64,000 bases of DNA from Oxyruncus cristatus. Lineage: Eukaryota > Chordata > Aves > Passeriformes > Cotingidae. The DNA lies in NCBI GenBank assembly GCA_013399855.1, contig VXAY01005020.1:1008383-1072382 (forward strand). The letters are read 5' to 3'. The stretch's first letter is position 1. Each line of letters begins with the position of its first letter. The notes under the pieces were generated by a model. It had not been told where the DNA came from. It made no database searches and saw only the letters and a list, made by a program, of their open reading frames with translations. The position numbers and the translations under genes are program-made. Shown in pieces: positions 1 through 13,500 of the stretch.

Positions 1-536
1 CCCTTCACATCAGTCTGAAAATCAGTCAATCCGTCTTCACACAGTACAGGAACAGGTGCCAAGATCTGGGTGTTTGAAGGGCCCATTCACCCACCACAGA
101 ATATATGAACCCTCAATGTCTGCACAGTGCATCTGCCTTTAGCTCTTTTAATTACTTTAAGAAGACTGTGAGCACTTATCAAGGGAATAAATTAATGAAA
201 TGAGAAGGATGCAGCCCACTCCCACGCAGCTCATCTATTCCCATCCTCCCCTTCCGCCCAGAGGATTTCCAGAGGACATCACGCAAGACTTTAAACATTT
301 ATCTGAGAATTACAGTGAATTATCCTCATCCAAACCCAGTATCTAGATGCAGCTTAGCATCTGACTGTAGCGCAGGCTATCTTGAATTTATAGCCCAATT
401 TTGTCTCCTATCCAGGGTTGGCACACCCCTTGAGGGGTTGAAAACAAGGGGGGTGGTGCCTGGGCTGTACACAGTAATTAACTGGTGAGAGGGTTCCTAA
501 AACTAACAGTACACAATTTGTCTTTTGTCTTTGCAG

Positions 537-608
537 TTCCTAAATTTATCCTCACGGCTGTCAACCCCCTGGTCCCTGATAACAAGACTTCCATAAAACA
601 GAATGATG
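537..608 (+). CDS. EVA1C: EVA1C exon (third from last)
   Basis: The acceptor is tttgcag before 537 and the donor is GTATGT after 608. It reads (V)PKFILTAVNPLVPDNKTS and ends with one base of a glycine codon (phase 1). It belongs to the juxtamembrane ectodomain linker. The preceding exon is not seen in the window. Confidence 0.85.
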
Positions 609-2482
609 GTATGTACCATCACAGACACAGGGTTTGCTGCTTCTCTTCGATTGAAACAGGCCATTTTCCCACTGCAGAGCTTCATTTGAGGCACGAGGTA
701 GTGGAAACCCTGCTGAAACAGCTGCTCTTTCCCTTGGGGAGCAGCAGGACAGGCTGGGAGCGGGATGTGAGCACAGCCCTGCAGTCACGGCAACGCTGTG
801 AGAAGAGTGACCCGCCCAGCCTGCCCACAACCAGCATTGCTGGGAAGAGGAAAAGTGAGACTGCAGTTGTTTCATAGGGTGAAGAATCTTTTAAGAGTTA
901 TGCCAACACCTGCTCTTCTTGAAGGCCACAGAGTTAAGGAGGTGGCTCGTGCATGTGCACTGTCCTTGGTAACACAGTGCACAGCAGCACTTGGGCTGGG
1001 AAGTCCACTGGGAAGCTGTGAAGCTTCAGGAACTAAAACTATTTCAGAAACCCCAATGGGAATGGGGCACAAGGGGTTTCAGTTGGTAATAGATTCTGTT
1101 AAATGAATTTGCCATTTTTGAGATGTTCAGTATTTTCAACGCTTTGTTAATTATACTTTATTTCTATGTTTATTTAATTTATCAACCATTGTTTGACCTA
1201 ATATTCTGCAAGGCTCCTGCAGCATGGCCTGGGCCTGCCCATGTTCCGGGTGGACTTGTTGGCTGAAAAGTTGCTGGGTGAATAACAGTTTAGTAGCTTC
1301 ACTGAATTTGCTTTCCCTGCTCGTGTCACAGGTGTTGACCTTGATCCAAAGGAATCGAGACTTCCAAAGAAAGACGGAATTATTGTTAGCTCCAACTACC
1401 TGGCCACATTTGCATACATCAGAGGTAGGAAAATGAGGCTGAGATTGTTTGGTGCACATTCTGGGGAGAGGTCATAACTAGTAATCCCATGTTTATGGTA
1501 ACAATATTATTAGAATATAATCAATCTTGTGGAGGGGAAAATTGCAGCATAATTGATATTTATGGAATATTTCCCATCTTGAAGGATCCAACCTCTTTTA
1601 GAGACTGCAGCCAAGACATATTTTAATGAATATTTTCAGTGGGGACTGTCAGTTGTTCAGTAGTTTTAAAAACCTGGCCCTGACCTGTGAGCAGCACTGG
1701 AGACATCCATGTTTGGGAATGTTGGGTTGTACACATACAGGGATCATCAAGGAGCAGGGATGGTAAGGCCCATTTTTGGCAGAATGGCTGGAAAAAACCA
1801 AAAAGGGCATGCAGAATTCTGGTAGCTGGTTGAGAACACCAGTGAGCTGCTCATAAAGAGATGGGATTTGTTGTTATTTTGTAATGTTATTATCAGGCTG
1901 CGATTTTCACCCAGCAAAAGAAGAGGCAGGGATGGCAGTGAGTGCAGGGAGGTTTGGGTGCCCGACAGGAAAAGCTTCCCCTCAGCCCTGATTCCCCACC
2001 ATTATGGCTATGGAATGCTGCGGAAATCGCAGGCTGGGGTTGGTAGCCAGGCCTTGGCAGGGTTTGTAAAGTGTTTAAGCCCTGGCTTTCTGCCTGCAGA
2101 TCACCTCGAAAGAGCTGCTCTCCTGTTCATGTCCAGCGTTTGCGTGGGGCTAATCCTCACGCTGTGTGCCTTGGTGATCCGCGTGTGGTGCACAAGTGAC
2201 ATCCGGAAACTACATAGGAAGGAGGAGCAGTTGGTGCCAGAGAGTGCCAGAGTGTACGAGAACAGTGAACAGGAGGAGGAGGAGGATTCCCTTTTGGACA
2301 CCCAGGATGAGATAGATGGACTTTACAGACCTTCTTACTCAGGATATAATTTGACCGAGGCGGCGGAACTGGCAGAAAGGATTGAGCGCAGGGAGCAGAT
2401 CATACAAGAAATCTGGATGAACAGTGGTGTGGATATGACACCTCCTAGAAATATGAATACATTTTATATTAATGAGCAATAA
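537..2482 (+). CDS. EVA1C: EVA1C, 3' part (last three coding exons)
   Basis: This is the 3' end of the gene for Eva-1 homolog C, a single-pass membrane protein whose ectodomain has SUEL-type galactose-binding lectin repeats and binds heparin; worm EVA-1 is a SLIT receptor partner in axon guidance. Three exons join in frame: 537-608, 1332-1424 and 2100-2482, all phase 1 at their ends and bordered by AG and GT. The last exon encodes the transmembrane helix (SSVCVGLILTLCALVIRVW), an acidic stretch and the highly conserved tail AAELAERIERREQIIQEIWM. The lectin repeats are not visible and must lie before position 1. The gene converges on CFAP298, as in human. The name rests on recalled similarity to the human tail, which is close to identical across the ERIERREQ segment. 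Confidence 0.93.
1332..1424 (+). CDS. EVA1C: EVA1C exon (second from last)
   Basis: The acceptor is gtgtcacag and the donor is AGAG|GTAGGA. It reads (G)VDLDPKESRLPKKDGIIV and then SSNYLATFAYIR, the stretch just before the membrane helix. It enters and leaves in phase 1, so it joins both neighbours without a frame break. Confidence 0.88.
1425..2099 (+). other. EVA1C: EVA1C last intron
   Basis: Intron between the two last coding exons. I see no repeat, RNA gene or further exon in it. Confidence 0.75.
2100..2482 (+). CDS. EVA1C: EVA1C last coding exon: transmembrane helix and cytoplasmic tail
   Basis: The acceptor is ttctgcctgcag. The exon starts with DHLERAALLF, runs through a hydrophobic helix of about 20 residues, an acidic run (EQEEEEDS) and the conserved AELAERIERREQIIQEIW block, and ends at TAA 2480-2482. 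The open frame extends upstream into the intron, but that part lacks homology and the acceptor is strong, so 2100 is chosen as the border. The stop codon overlaps an AATAAA hexamer (2479-2484). Confidence 0.93.
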
Positions 2483-2602
2483 ATGGCTTATTTTGGATGA
2501 TGCCCTAGCCCTTTTTTTTTTTTTAAAAAAAAAGAAATGTACCTTCTGTGAAGGAACATTTGTATCCATGTAATTATTTGTAAAATAAGATTAAGTACAT
2601 GC

Positions 2603-2608
2603 AATAAA
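2603..2608 (+). terminator. EVA1C: probable EVA1C polyadenylation signal (AATAAA)
   Basis: AATAAA about 120 nt after the stop codon, followed by a T/GT-rich stretch (cttgactgtctataaa). A second hexamer overlaps the stop itself and would leave almost no 3' UTR, so this one is the better candidate. Confidence 0.6.
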
Positions 2609-2625
2609 AGGAAAGTTTCATACCC

Positions 2626-5600
2626 TTGACTGTCTATAAATACTTCTGTGAAAAACATTTTCATGGTTTTAATTTGTGTTATGGATTACTTTTCACTGTA
2701 ATTTGGGATCAACTGCCACATGCGCATTAAGGAATATTAAAAAAGGTGGAAAAAAACATCACATGGAGAAATATTTTATGTGTTAGATGGCATTTGTAAC
2801 CAGTTATGGTGCTGCAGCTCGTAAGTTACATCAAAACTTGCTCTATTGATGAGAAATATGAGTATTATTACTGGCATGTGAAGGACAAAGCAAAACTAAA
2901 CACAAGTTCCTGAGGCTTTTCTGCTGTTTCCTTAACTCAACCTTTCCCTAATAAATCATGTTCCTCTGGTAAGAGTGATCCTGATTACAAGGGGGTTAAG
3001 TTCTGCTTCCTGTCTTTAAAATGTCTCCAATATTTTAGCTCCAGCCCATAGGGAATTTGGTGAACAAAAGGAGGAAAAATGTCATTTCCTTTTGGGAATA
3101 CTTCATGGGTTCATTCTGCTTTCCCGCTCAGACACTGCGTGTCGAGGTAGAGCCAAGCTGTATGAAACACTTGGAAAGAAAAGAGTGACATGACTTGTCA
3201 TTTCCTACTGATACAAAGTCAAATTAAGCTTGAGAAAATTTTAAAGGAGGAAGGGGACTTGCTGGGATGACTAAGGCACAATCCCGTGCTCAGCTGGAAA
3301 AATCTCAGCAGCAATTAGCATCCTATCAGAGGAAGGAAGAGAGGCTGAGGAGAGGACTGAGGTCACTCAGAGCACTGGGAAACTGCAGGAGAGGCAGGCA
3401 CAGCCCAGGATTCTGGCTGCACTCCCGCTGGGACTGCTCTCCCCTTGCCCACAGAAAGTCATAGCCTGTGCTACGGCACGATATTGATGAACAGATTTTT
3501 GTCTAGAGAACCCCATGCCTTGGTCCTGAGGGTGGAAGAAGGTGGGTTTGCCTTTGTCTGGCCTTATGGGGAGGTGTGGGACAGCTCTGGGCAGGAGCTG
3601 GCTCCTTCCTCCGGACTCATGGGGCAGGGGCCACCCCAATCAACAATTCCTGCTGCTGACAGACCATACCAGTGAAAAAAAACCAAACTATCTGCTTCCT
3701 TTTACTGATCCAACTGGACTGTGGAGAGCGGGCTGGGTTCCACCACCAGAGGCACACAGTAAGATTCCTGCGGGTGCCTCCTTCCCAATATGGAGCATTC
3801 CACAGTCTCTGGGAATGTGTTTTGAATAAAAAAAAAAAAGTGCTTAGTAATGCATACCTGTTTAAATGGATCTTCAAACATGGTGACAAATCCTGTCAGA
3901 ACTCCAGCACCAGAAGCAACTCAGCAGGGTAGGGAAAGCAGCTTTTGCTCCAGGCTGGGAGGTCAAGCTTCACTCAGGATTTGTTCCCTTGACTGAATTA
4001 TTTATAGTCTGAATTTGGGTTGCTATTTTATTCTTTCTGCATAAACTTTCCAAGTCTAACTGGGGAAAGCAATCAATTAGTGGTTCACCTCATTCCCAAA
4101 TGTTCACTGTTCACAGCAGTCTGAAAGTCAGAGTGAAGGTAAACATGGAAAAGCCTGAGAAACAGACGTTGAATGATTTCAATCTTTCTGAAACAACACC
4201 CGAAGCAAAAAAAGCATCCAGTAGAGAAAGCAAAAAATTAACGAGGAATGTACTTACCTGCCCCAAGCCCTGAAAAAACCACCAGCAGTGCCATAGCTGG
4301 AATCTATTTCCTTAGAGGTATCTTTTTGGAGGGTGCCATGGGGCAGCAGCAGCAGTGCTATGGGGAGGGCACTCAGGGAGTGCCTGCAAGGGAGAGCTGG
4401 CAGTTTTTTTGGACTACTTGGTTTGTGCCACACGCGTGGCTGTGGGAATAACGCGCCTTTGGAAATGACAAGAAATGACATCAACACCTAAAGTTGCTGG
4501 AAGGCAACATGCAATGTTGGCGTGGCTGTTTGAACTCCCCACTCCTGCCTTGAAAATACCCTGAGTTTGTCACTAGGAATCCCTGGGTGAGGTTGCAGGA
4601 AGCAGTAAATAAATCCTTCCGAATCCTGGGTGAAAGCAGAGCCTGGAACAACCTTGGAAAGCAAAACTGAAAAGGAGAAAAGGAGTGAAATCAGTTCTGG
4701 AAACCACTTCCATTCATTAACATGGTGATATGGCCACAAAACATTTTAGCAACGTTCTGCTGTGCATGTCCTCTGACAGAGAATGGGTTTTCCCTCTGAA
4801 GGGCACAGCTGCTCTCAAACTTCCAGAAATAAATGGTTTAAAAGAAAATATGCAAACCTACGTGTGGTGTTCTTATCTCATCATCTCAAAATCCCTGGCT
4901 AGTTAAAATACCTATTGGCTTTCCTGGGTTCCTGTAGTCTTTAATCTTTTTGCAGTGAGTTCATTTAATTTCAGCCATAATAAATGAATCCAGCAGATCC
5001 ACAAATACTGTGGCAAAAACTCGGAAGAGCATCGATCTTACAGAAAGTTTACTGAGCTAAAGAAGGAAACAGCACCAATTACAGCAGAGAACAGCAGTCA
5101 AAGGTGTGCAGAATAAAATGGATTTCCTTCTGTGTCTGCTTTCTCCTCACTTTTAGAAAGGAGATGAGAATATTATACACTCCATCATCAAAGGTCGTGT
5201 TCAAACATCCCCCCTCTCAGCATCCTCTGTCCAATGGTAATTTTAAAGGTAATTTTAAAATTTTACTCTTTCTCCCTGAAAGAGTAACTCTGAAAAAGTC
5301 TTGGATAGATTACCAGCCTTCTTGCCTCCTTCCACTATTTCACTCTGCCTCCTCTGCTATGGAATACAGTCCTGGTATCAAGGACAACAAATCCAATGGC
5401 CAAAAGCCAGCAATGACATCAGTTATTTACAGGGCTGGGAGCCCCCAGAACCAACTCCTCAAACAATGCTAATTGAAGATGAAAGCTCTACTGGTGAGAG
5501 GGATTCAGCGGGATATTTTCAAGCATTCACTATAACTGATTCAAAACACCTGGGAAGCTCCCAGCTGAGGCCACAAAGCTCCAGGCAGTTATGAACAAGT

Positions 5601-7346
5601 AACTTAAAAAAAGATACTTTTAAACAAGTAGGAGCAGACAAAGAAGTAATCCTGCTAAGGAATTGTTCTGGGGTGCAGAAATTCCAATAAACAAGCACCA
5701 CTGGGTAAGGTCGTGTTGCAAGCCCCAGCCCTGGTGCAGATCTCCACCTTGGGGAGCACGTGGGAAGTCCACCTTCTGGGAATCTCCCTCCCAGGTTGGC
5801 AGGACAAAACCCACCAGTCCTCAGCCAGCTCCTTAAACAGAGATGAGATTCTGGGGAGGAGAATTGTTGTCACAAGCAGAGTTTTAACTCCCTTTAACTT
5901 CCCCCTGGACACAAAAGGTGCCAGGCTGCCTCACAACCTGCTTTAAAAGCTCATAAACAGCATTACATTTTTTTTCTGGCTGCCAAAAGGATGTAAATAT
6001 TTTAGGAAGTTGCTGGGAAAGAGAAAAACAAATGTGTAACAACCCTAAGTCATCAATCTACAAGGTCATTTGGGTTATTTTTTGAAGCACTTCTATAGAG
6101 TTGTCCAAACTAAAGAATTACTCAAGGCAGAACCTGTTTTGAACAGACAGCATTCATGCAAATCCCTATGGAACCACCATGGAGAGCACAGCAGGGACAG
6201 GGGAGAGGTTTTGAATCTGTAGAAGTCTCCTTAAAAGCCACAGCAACACGTCCAGCAACCTGGGCCTCACCCTTGGCAGGACTGACCAGGAGCTGCACCA
6301 GGTGACCAACAACCTTTAAAACAAATCAAGAACTGTGATTTTCTGGTGGTTTCACCGAGTGCTCCCCATCCCTGTTATGGATCACGAACATCCACCATAC
6401 CACTGTCGGTTGCAATGCCAATGACTAAGTATTTCCAGATTTTCTTCACTCCACACTTTGATGAGGACAAAGGAGCACATTAGGAAAAAAAGCTTTCAGC
6501 TATGGGAATGGTTAAAAATCCTCAGAGCTGTACAGGGCAAGTTTTGCAACTTTGAAAAAACCCACATGGGGAATTTTTTTGGTAAAACGCTGTGTTACTG
6601 GAAAGTTGAGGTTCAACAAAAACTACCAGACACCAAACTTTCCTAAGAGTAAAAAAAAATAAATCAGTCATTGAAGTAAAACCACCATTAATAGTTCGCT
6701 GAATGGCATTAATTATCTTTTCTGCCTCCAATCTTTCAGCTGCGAGTTCAGCCAACACTTGAGAGTTTTAACTTGATCTGTCTCTGACCACAGTAATACA
6801 GAAAATGATTATTTTTTACTGTTAACTTAGAGATCTTGTCCTATTAAACCTGGTTTTATTTATCCAATCTACTTGCAAATCACGCTTGCTTTTGTATACA
6901 GATTTCTGTCGACCTTTATATACCACCAATGAAAACTAAACCAAATGGATGAAAATTATGCATTCCACAAGGATTTTTGTGTTATTTGTGTTTATACAAA
7001 AATACTTCCTTTAAACAATTGTTAAGAGGTAAACTCCATTAAAGCATGATAGTTTGGAATTAGCTATGCTGAAATTTGAACGAGCACATAAAAATCATTA
7101 ACTCTCCCTGCATTAGCCTGGGAAAACAGTTTTCTCGTAAAATAAATTACCCGTTAGAGGGCAAGAATAAGAAGAAATTATAAAGACCACTCCAAACAAC
7201 ACCAAACATTCCAGTGCATACTAGAACTAGGAAATGGATTAACATTTCAATATTCAAATTGCAAGTTTCTAATACGAAACTTCAAGAGAATTGGTTCAAT
7301 TCCTTGCAGAGACAAATGCTGCTGGAGTTACAGAGAAATGTCAACT
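2626..7346. other. intergenic region between EVA1C and CFAP298 3' ends
   Basis: About 4.7 kb of AT-rich sequence between two convergent genes. Open frames are short and none matches a recognisable protein. No tRNA, CR1 element or CpG island was seen. In human, TCP10L lies in this interval; I see no counterpart here. Long 3' UTRs of either gene could extend into it. Confidence 0.6.
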
Positions 7347-7352
7347 TTTATT
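7347..7352 (-). terminator. CFAP298: CFAP298 polyadenylation signal (AATAAA on - strand)
   Basis: The + strand reads tttatt, giving AATAAA about 120 nt beyond the stop codon at 7471, a normal spacing for a compact 3' UTR. Confidence 0.6.
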
Positions 7353-7470
7353 GAACACCCAAGGCTACAGAAGTGACAATTTCAGCTTTTGACAGAAGAA
7401 CCTACCGCACACAATCCTCACTGCAAACTAGAGTAGTGACCAAACAGCTTAAGAAGGGGTTTGCAAAGCT

Positions 7471-7581
7471 TTATCTTGGACCCCATTTGATGTCTTTTAC
7501 ACCATGAAATTGCCTTTTCAAAGCTTGGTTGTCTGCCCACTCAGCATTTAGAAATGAGTCGTTGTCATCCTCCTCCAGTTT
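7471..7581 (-). CDS. CFAP298: CFAP298 last coding exon
   Basis: The acceptor is CTGTTCACAG. It encodes [18 protein letters not shown] then [18 protein letters not shown] and the stop TAA (7473-7471), the expected C-terminus of the family. Confidence 0.95.
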   Translation of the reverse strand, partial: KLEEDDNDSFLNAEWADNQALKRQFHGVKDIKWGPR

Positions 7582-10500
7582 CTGTGAACAGAGAGGAGAG
7601 GAAGGCAGTGAGGGACACAGCCCAGGTTCCGACAGCTCCAAAGCATCAAAGAGACACTCACCTTCAGCTCCTCTTGCTTTCTGTAGTAGTACAGCATCAT
7701 CTCTTTTTGCTCTTCGTGACTAATGACAGGCTCACGCCCCGGAGCTCCCTGTCCTTTCTGGAAGGGAAATGGTAAATGTTACTGCTGGTGGCATTTGTGA
7801 TACAAAGCAGGAGCTGCAAAGACAGCAAATCCTTCAAAAGATAGCAAAAAGCTACACAAAGATAGCCAAAATCTTCCTTCAGACAACAGGATTTCTCAAA
7901 GTTAATAAGGTCCCTCGGGACAGAAGATCAAATGCTGCTGCATTCACAGAATCACAGAATGGTCTGAGTTGGAAGGGACCTTGAAGATCATTTAATTCCA
8001 CCCCCTGCCACGGGCAGGAACACCTTCCACTAAAACAGGTTGCTCCAAGCCCCATCCAACCTGGCCTTGGACACTTCCATGGATGGGGCAGCCACAGCTT
8101 CTCTGGGCAACCTGTGCCAGGGCCTCCCCACCCTCACAAGGAAGTGAGGGTTGTTTATTCAAGTGAGGGTTATTTTTCCATCTCAGCATCTGAATCATGC
8201 TGTCAATTCTGTGGACACCAGTGGAAGATGCAAACAGGACTGAGTTTATTTTACTTAAACTTCCACTCTAGAAGACATAATAAATCTGTTTTAAGGTCAT
8301 TCTAGATATCTCAGGATAGGCCCATCCATCTTTAGCTCCCCTGCTAATACAGACTCAGGATGGCACAATACTTAGTAAAGCAGGGAAGGAAGGGAGTTAA
8401 AAATACTATAAATAAAAGAAAATTTGTTTTCCAGATTACTCTCCTCTTGGAACAAATGATGCACAGAGAAGAAAACAGCTGGTGACAGCTACTGTCAGAA
8501 CAGCAAGCAGAGCAGCTTGCATGGAGAAGGTTGATGATCTTTAGAACAAAAAGGGTCTGAGGTAGTTTAGGCAGAGAGAAACCCTTGCACTACTCTGCAT
8601 CCTCTGAAGAGGTCCATCAACTAATTAAACGGGCAACTTCCCTGGGAGCCTACACTTCAGTGGCTATTGAGCTGCCACACCATTTTTCAGTCACACTGAG
8701 AGGAAGGAGAAAGAAATTCTGGTCTTCTAAATGACAGACACATAAATCACCTGACTTACCTCCAAGGGATGCACTGCAGACACCTGCAGATGACAAGATT
8801 TGCTATAAAACTTTTCAATTTGTATTTCATCTATTTTTAAATAGCTCTTTGTTGTACTTCACAAAAGTGCTACGGAGCAAGTAGTAACAGCAGTTACAGT
8901 ATGTAACTGACAGGAAATGGAATTAATAAGAAAAATTCAGAACATAATAAATTCAAACCTTAAAATAGATGTGCCATTTTAAGACAATCAAGCCAGGACT
9001 AATATAATCCATTTTAGACACCTATGGACAATTCTCTTCCACAGAGAACAGACAGCCAAAGGTGAAGAACTTGTACAGACATCTCCTAGCAATACTCACT
9101 TTTTGGATCTTGACAATGATGGTTGTTTTCTCATTTTTCCCTACATAGTCAGACAGCAACTTTGTTTCTTGCAGCTCCTTTCCTGCCCACCATAACTGTG
9201 CTTCTGATTCTTTTATAACTTCAAGTCCAGCCTGTGACATACAAACAAGGTGAAGTGTTAGGGGTGTTGTTTCTTGCTCTATTTGTTGCTTTTTTTCAAA
9301 ATCGACTTCTGCTACATCTTTCTCCTCATGCTCATCTGTGGCATTCATTCATATTCCACTCAATCTTGTTCTCACTTTGTGCAATCAGCTGTCCATACTG
9401 GAGGTGACAAGCTATTTCAAACGAGACCCAGACTTGGGTGTTGTATGCAGCATTTGAAATAAACTCCAATCATTTTATTTCTAGTAAAGCTATTGGTGTG
9501 TTTTTACATAAACTATGAGACTAAAATATTAAACAAAATTTGTCATGCAAGTGAAAACAACCTTCATTGAAAAGATGGAGAACAGCACAGCACAAGTTTA
9601 GCCCAGGGACTACATAGAACGGGAATACGTTACTGCATACGTGAGTTCCTGACAAGTCTTCTTTATCTTCAAACTCCATCCTAATTGGATCGTGGGGAGG
9701 CAATCCCATTGGATACACAATCATCACAGCCCCTCGGAGCTGCTCCAATGCATCTTTCACCATCTCCATATTAACACACACGTTGGCCTGAACTTGTTTC
9801 TGAAATACAGACAGGGATCATTGGCAATTTAAGCAAACCTGCAGAAGACTTTGCTTTGTAGCCAGTTCAAAGTTTCTGAGGTGGGATATCTGAGCAGAGC
9901 TAATGGGTTGCATAAAGATATTAGAAGTGCAAATTTCCTCATTGGAATACTGACTTAGGAGCACATCACTACCCTTCGGCCCTGCTGTTTAGCCTGCTTG
10001 CAGGCGGTGGGGGTGGAAACAAAAACAGGAGATCTCCACTAAATTGTGCAGGAGGCATTAGCAACAACTGCCTGTTGGGACACAGGACTCAACCCAGGAC
10101 ATGCATGACCACAGAAATCAGATGGAGAGGCTTTGGTTTCCAAACACTTGTGATTCATGAATGTGATTCAAACCAGCAGAATTCAAGTGTGGGATAGAGA
10201 AGGGGCCTAAAACTTGACAGAAAAAATAGAGCACATGTGAGCAGAAGCATAAAGCTTGGCATATTCACAGAATCAACCAGGCTGGAAAAGACCTCTGAGA
10301 TCATCAAGTCCAACCCTCGATCCAACATCGCCATGGTTACCAGACCACGGCTCTGGTGCTGCATCCAGTCTCATCTTAAAAACCTCCAGGGACGGTGACT
10401 CCACCACCTCCCTGGGCAGCCCATTCCCTTTCCAATGTCTGATCAGTCTCTCTGTAAAAAATTTCTTCCTAATATCCAACCTAAACCTCCCCTGGCACAG

Positions 10501-13500
10501 ATTAAGTCCGTGCCCTCTTGTCCTAGACTGTGCCCTCTTGTCCTACTGCCCAGCTCCTGGAGAGACTTGTATGATTAAACACTTGAGATCATTCCAAATC
10601 CTACCACAAGGGATAAAGGAGAAACATGACACATCTGGAAGAGAAGAAATAAAGCTCTTCCCTATGGATTTAACCATTTCAGTATTTTAAATAATAAGGT
10701 ATGAGAATGTTGCCTCCTTGTGGACACTCTCGATCTGGTTAACTAGCCCGTGAAACTTAAAATGCACATTTCTTCATTTTCATCACTATAAGGCGATGAA
10801 CTTAACAAACCACTTCCCAAACTATCTTTAATTTCATTCAACAAGGAAATTTTATAATAAATTTATAATAAATTATTTAATTTGTGTTTCAAAGTCATAC
10901 AAGTACTGACACACAACATGGAACATCTACAGATTTGGCAAAGTGAAGCTGAACACATGAAAGGACCATCCCACAAGGGCCTCATACTTGTCTTTGAACA
11001 CCCTCATTGGGACTGAGCACGAGTCCAAGTGCTTGTCAAGCCAAGGTCTAATCCCTGCCCCATCCCCGGGCCAGGCTGGATGGGGCTCGGAGCAACCTGG
11101 TCTAGTGGAAAGTGTCCCTGCCCATGGCAGAGGGGTTGGAACTGCATGAGCTTTAACGTCCCTTCCAACCCAAACCATTCTGTGATAATCTAAGAGATTA
11201 GAACACATTTTTCAATTAAATATACATAAAACACAAAAGGCTGTGTTGACTGCAGGAAGAGCAGAGAACCCAGTTAATTTTTCACCAGAAAGCACGACAA
11301 GTATTCACCCAAAGAACACATCAATAGCAAATTGTTGGGTAAAACTGAGCGCGATTTAATCATTCCATGTGGGCTCGGCTGCCAGCATTCACTTGGAGTT
11401 TAGGATCTGATTCCTTAATCTGTTGAACCAGCTTGCCAAAAGCCACGAAGGAAATAATTAACAGAGATGTCAGTTTCTATTAGACTATTCACATCGCTAC
11501 ATGGTATTTCTCAAGAACTGGCAGCCCTTGCACTGAAAGAAGTCTGGTTTTATTTAAGCTGCCCAACTCCACAGCACTTATTAAAAAAGCCCCACACACC
11601 ACTTGAGGAAATTTACCTTTGAGATTAATGCCTTGGCTTCCTCTATTGTCTTCTTTATAACCTGCTGCATTTTTTCATTTGGAGCTAAAAACAAGAGACA
11701 CATATTTCATGGTCTGAACTTACTGTAAAGAAACCAAGCACACAACCTGTCCAGAACCCACTGTGAGCAAATGAAATAGTGTTCAATCACAAAGCAGGAG
11801 AGACACTCCTAAGCTGCAGCCCATTTATGAGTTGGATTGTTCATTCCCATATTTCTTACTAACTTACAAGACAAAACAGTATTTCTCATGGGACAGCCAA
11901 ACTTACTTTTCCCCAAAGACAGGTGACTGGTATTTGCCCCATCCCCAAGTGTTCCAGGCCAGGTTGGACAGGGCTTGGAGCAACCTGGTCTAGTGGAAGG
12001 TGTCCCTGCCCATGGCAGAGGGTGAAACTGGATGAGCTTTAAGGTCCCTTCTAACCCAAACCATCCTGTGATTTCATAATTCTGTGACTTGGAACTTCAT
12101 TTGGGACAAAGGTACTGAGCAGAAAGCAACAACCATAATCCCATACCCTTCACAACATAAAACAAGGCCCTTTCCCTGCTGGACTACGGGGGACTGTACT
12201 AGCAGATGTGCTTTTACTGGGCACAAACAGCTCACAGTGTTCTTTTTTTCTAATTAAAATCTCAATCTAACAGCAAAGGCTGTTTTGCAAATACACTGTT
12301 CATTTCATATCACATCACACTTATCTATTTTAATTGCCATAAAAACCTGTCCTCAAATAGAAAAATCCAATTAAAGAATACTCATTCCCAGTTTATTTCC
12401 CACTTAAATGCTTGATGGTATTTGGCTTGGCCCCCATATCCACGCTATTCAGTATTCTGAATTCGTCAACATTATAAAGCTTTCCTCTCACTAACAAACA
12501 CATGTTCAGTGAGTCTGAGTCCCAGTCGATGAGAAAAAAGGAGAAATATTAGAAAAACAACTTAATGTATCTTAGAGTCTCTGGAGAAAATCAGCTCTCA
12601 AGTGTACAATTACAAATGGGGAGAGCGAATTACAGTGGACAGTCCAACTTGCTCCTGGTGATTGTGTGCTGAAGAGATATGCTGCTCTTTAGGCTTTTAA
12701 ATCAGTATTACCCCAGGCCCTAATCCAAGACAGAACGTGTTTGTAACTGATACTTTGGCTATTCAGGTCCAGAATTAGGAGTTTGTTATAGATGGTCTGT
12801 GTCTGCGGGGAAAGAAACAAATCTTTACATTTGACTTACCGTGCCCATTTCTCCGTCCCATTTCATCCTTCCTGAAGACGCTCCCACCGCTCGGGACACA
12901 CTTCTCTGCCCACTCATCCTTTAACTTCAGCTCTCCGATTTGCTCATCTGTCAGTCCTTGCATATTGTAAGGCAAGGAAATACCATGCTCTGCCAACTCC
13001 TCCATCTCTTTAGAGTGTTTAGAGAACGAGATTAAAAGTCTTTGTTATTAAGGACCATCTGCAAAAGCCTTTCACATGATGTGTGCAGGCAAACCTTAAC
13101 CCTAGCTTTCAGTTTAAACAGCTAAGTACAGGGAATAAATAGTAAAGGATATAAGGACAGACAGATACAGATGCTGTAGTTATGTTAAAATTCATACATT
13201 TCACAGACATATAAAAAAATATAACAAATGCCCATGCAGGGATTCAAGCCTCTATGGTACCTGCTGGCCATAACCCTTTTCTTTGGGGCATTTCCCTAGT
13301 CAGTTTTAGCTGTTGTTGTTTTTTTTTTAAATTTCAGAGCAGGCTCAGTAAGGCCTCAGACACTCCACAACTCCAGTGGCTGCAACACAGCAGGTGAGGG
13401 TGGGCTACACCCCCCAGGCCAGGCTCACCTGAGGGGAATCTCAGCTCTGGCAGCCCCTCAGCAAGGAAGGAAATGTTTTTTAAAACTGCCTCGGAACTGA

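Noticed and set aside
485..877. 130-codon + strand open frame covering an EVA1C exon
   Set aside because: Only 537-608 is exon. The rest reads through a good GTATGT donor into intron without homology.
1868..2099. Upstream part of the open frame containing the last EVA1C exon
   Set aside because: It precedes a strong acceptor (ttctgcctgcag), has no similarity to the family, and would replace the conserved junction with exon 1332-1424.
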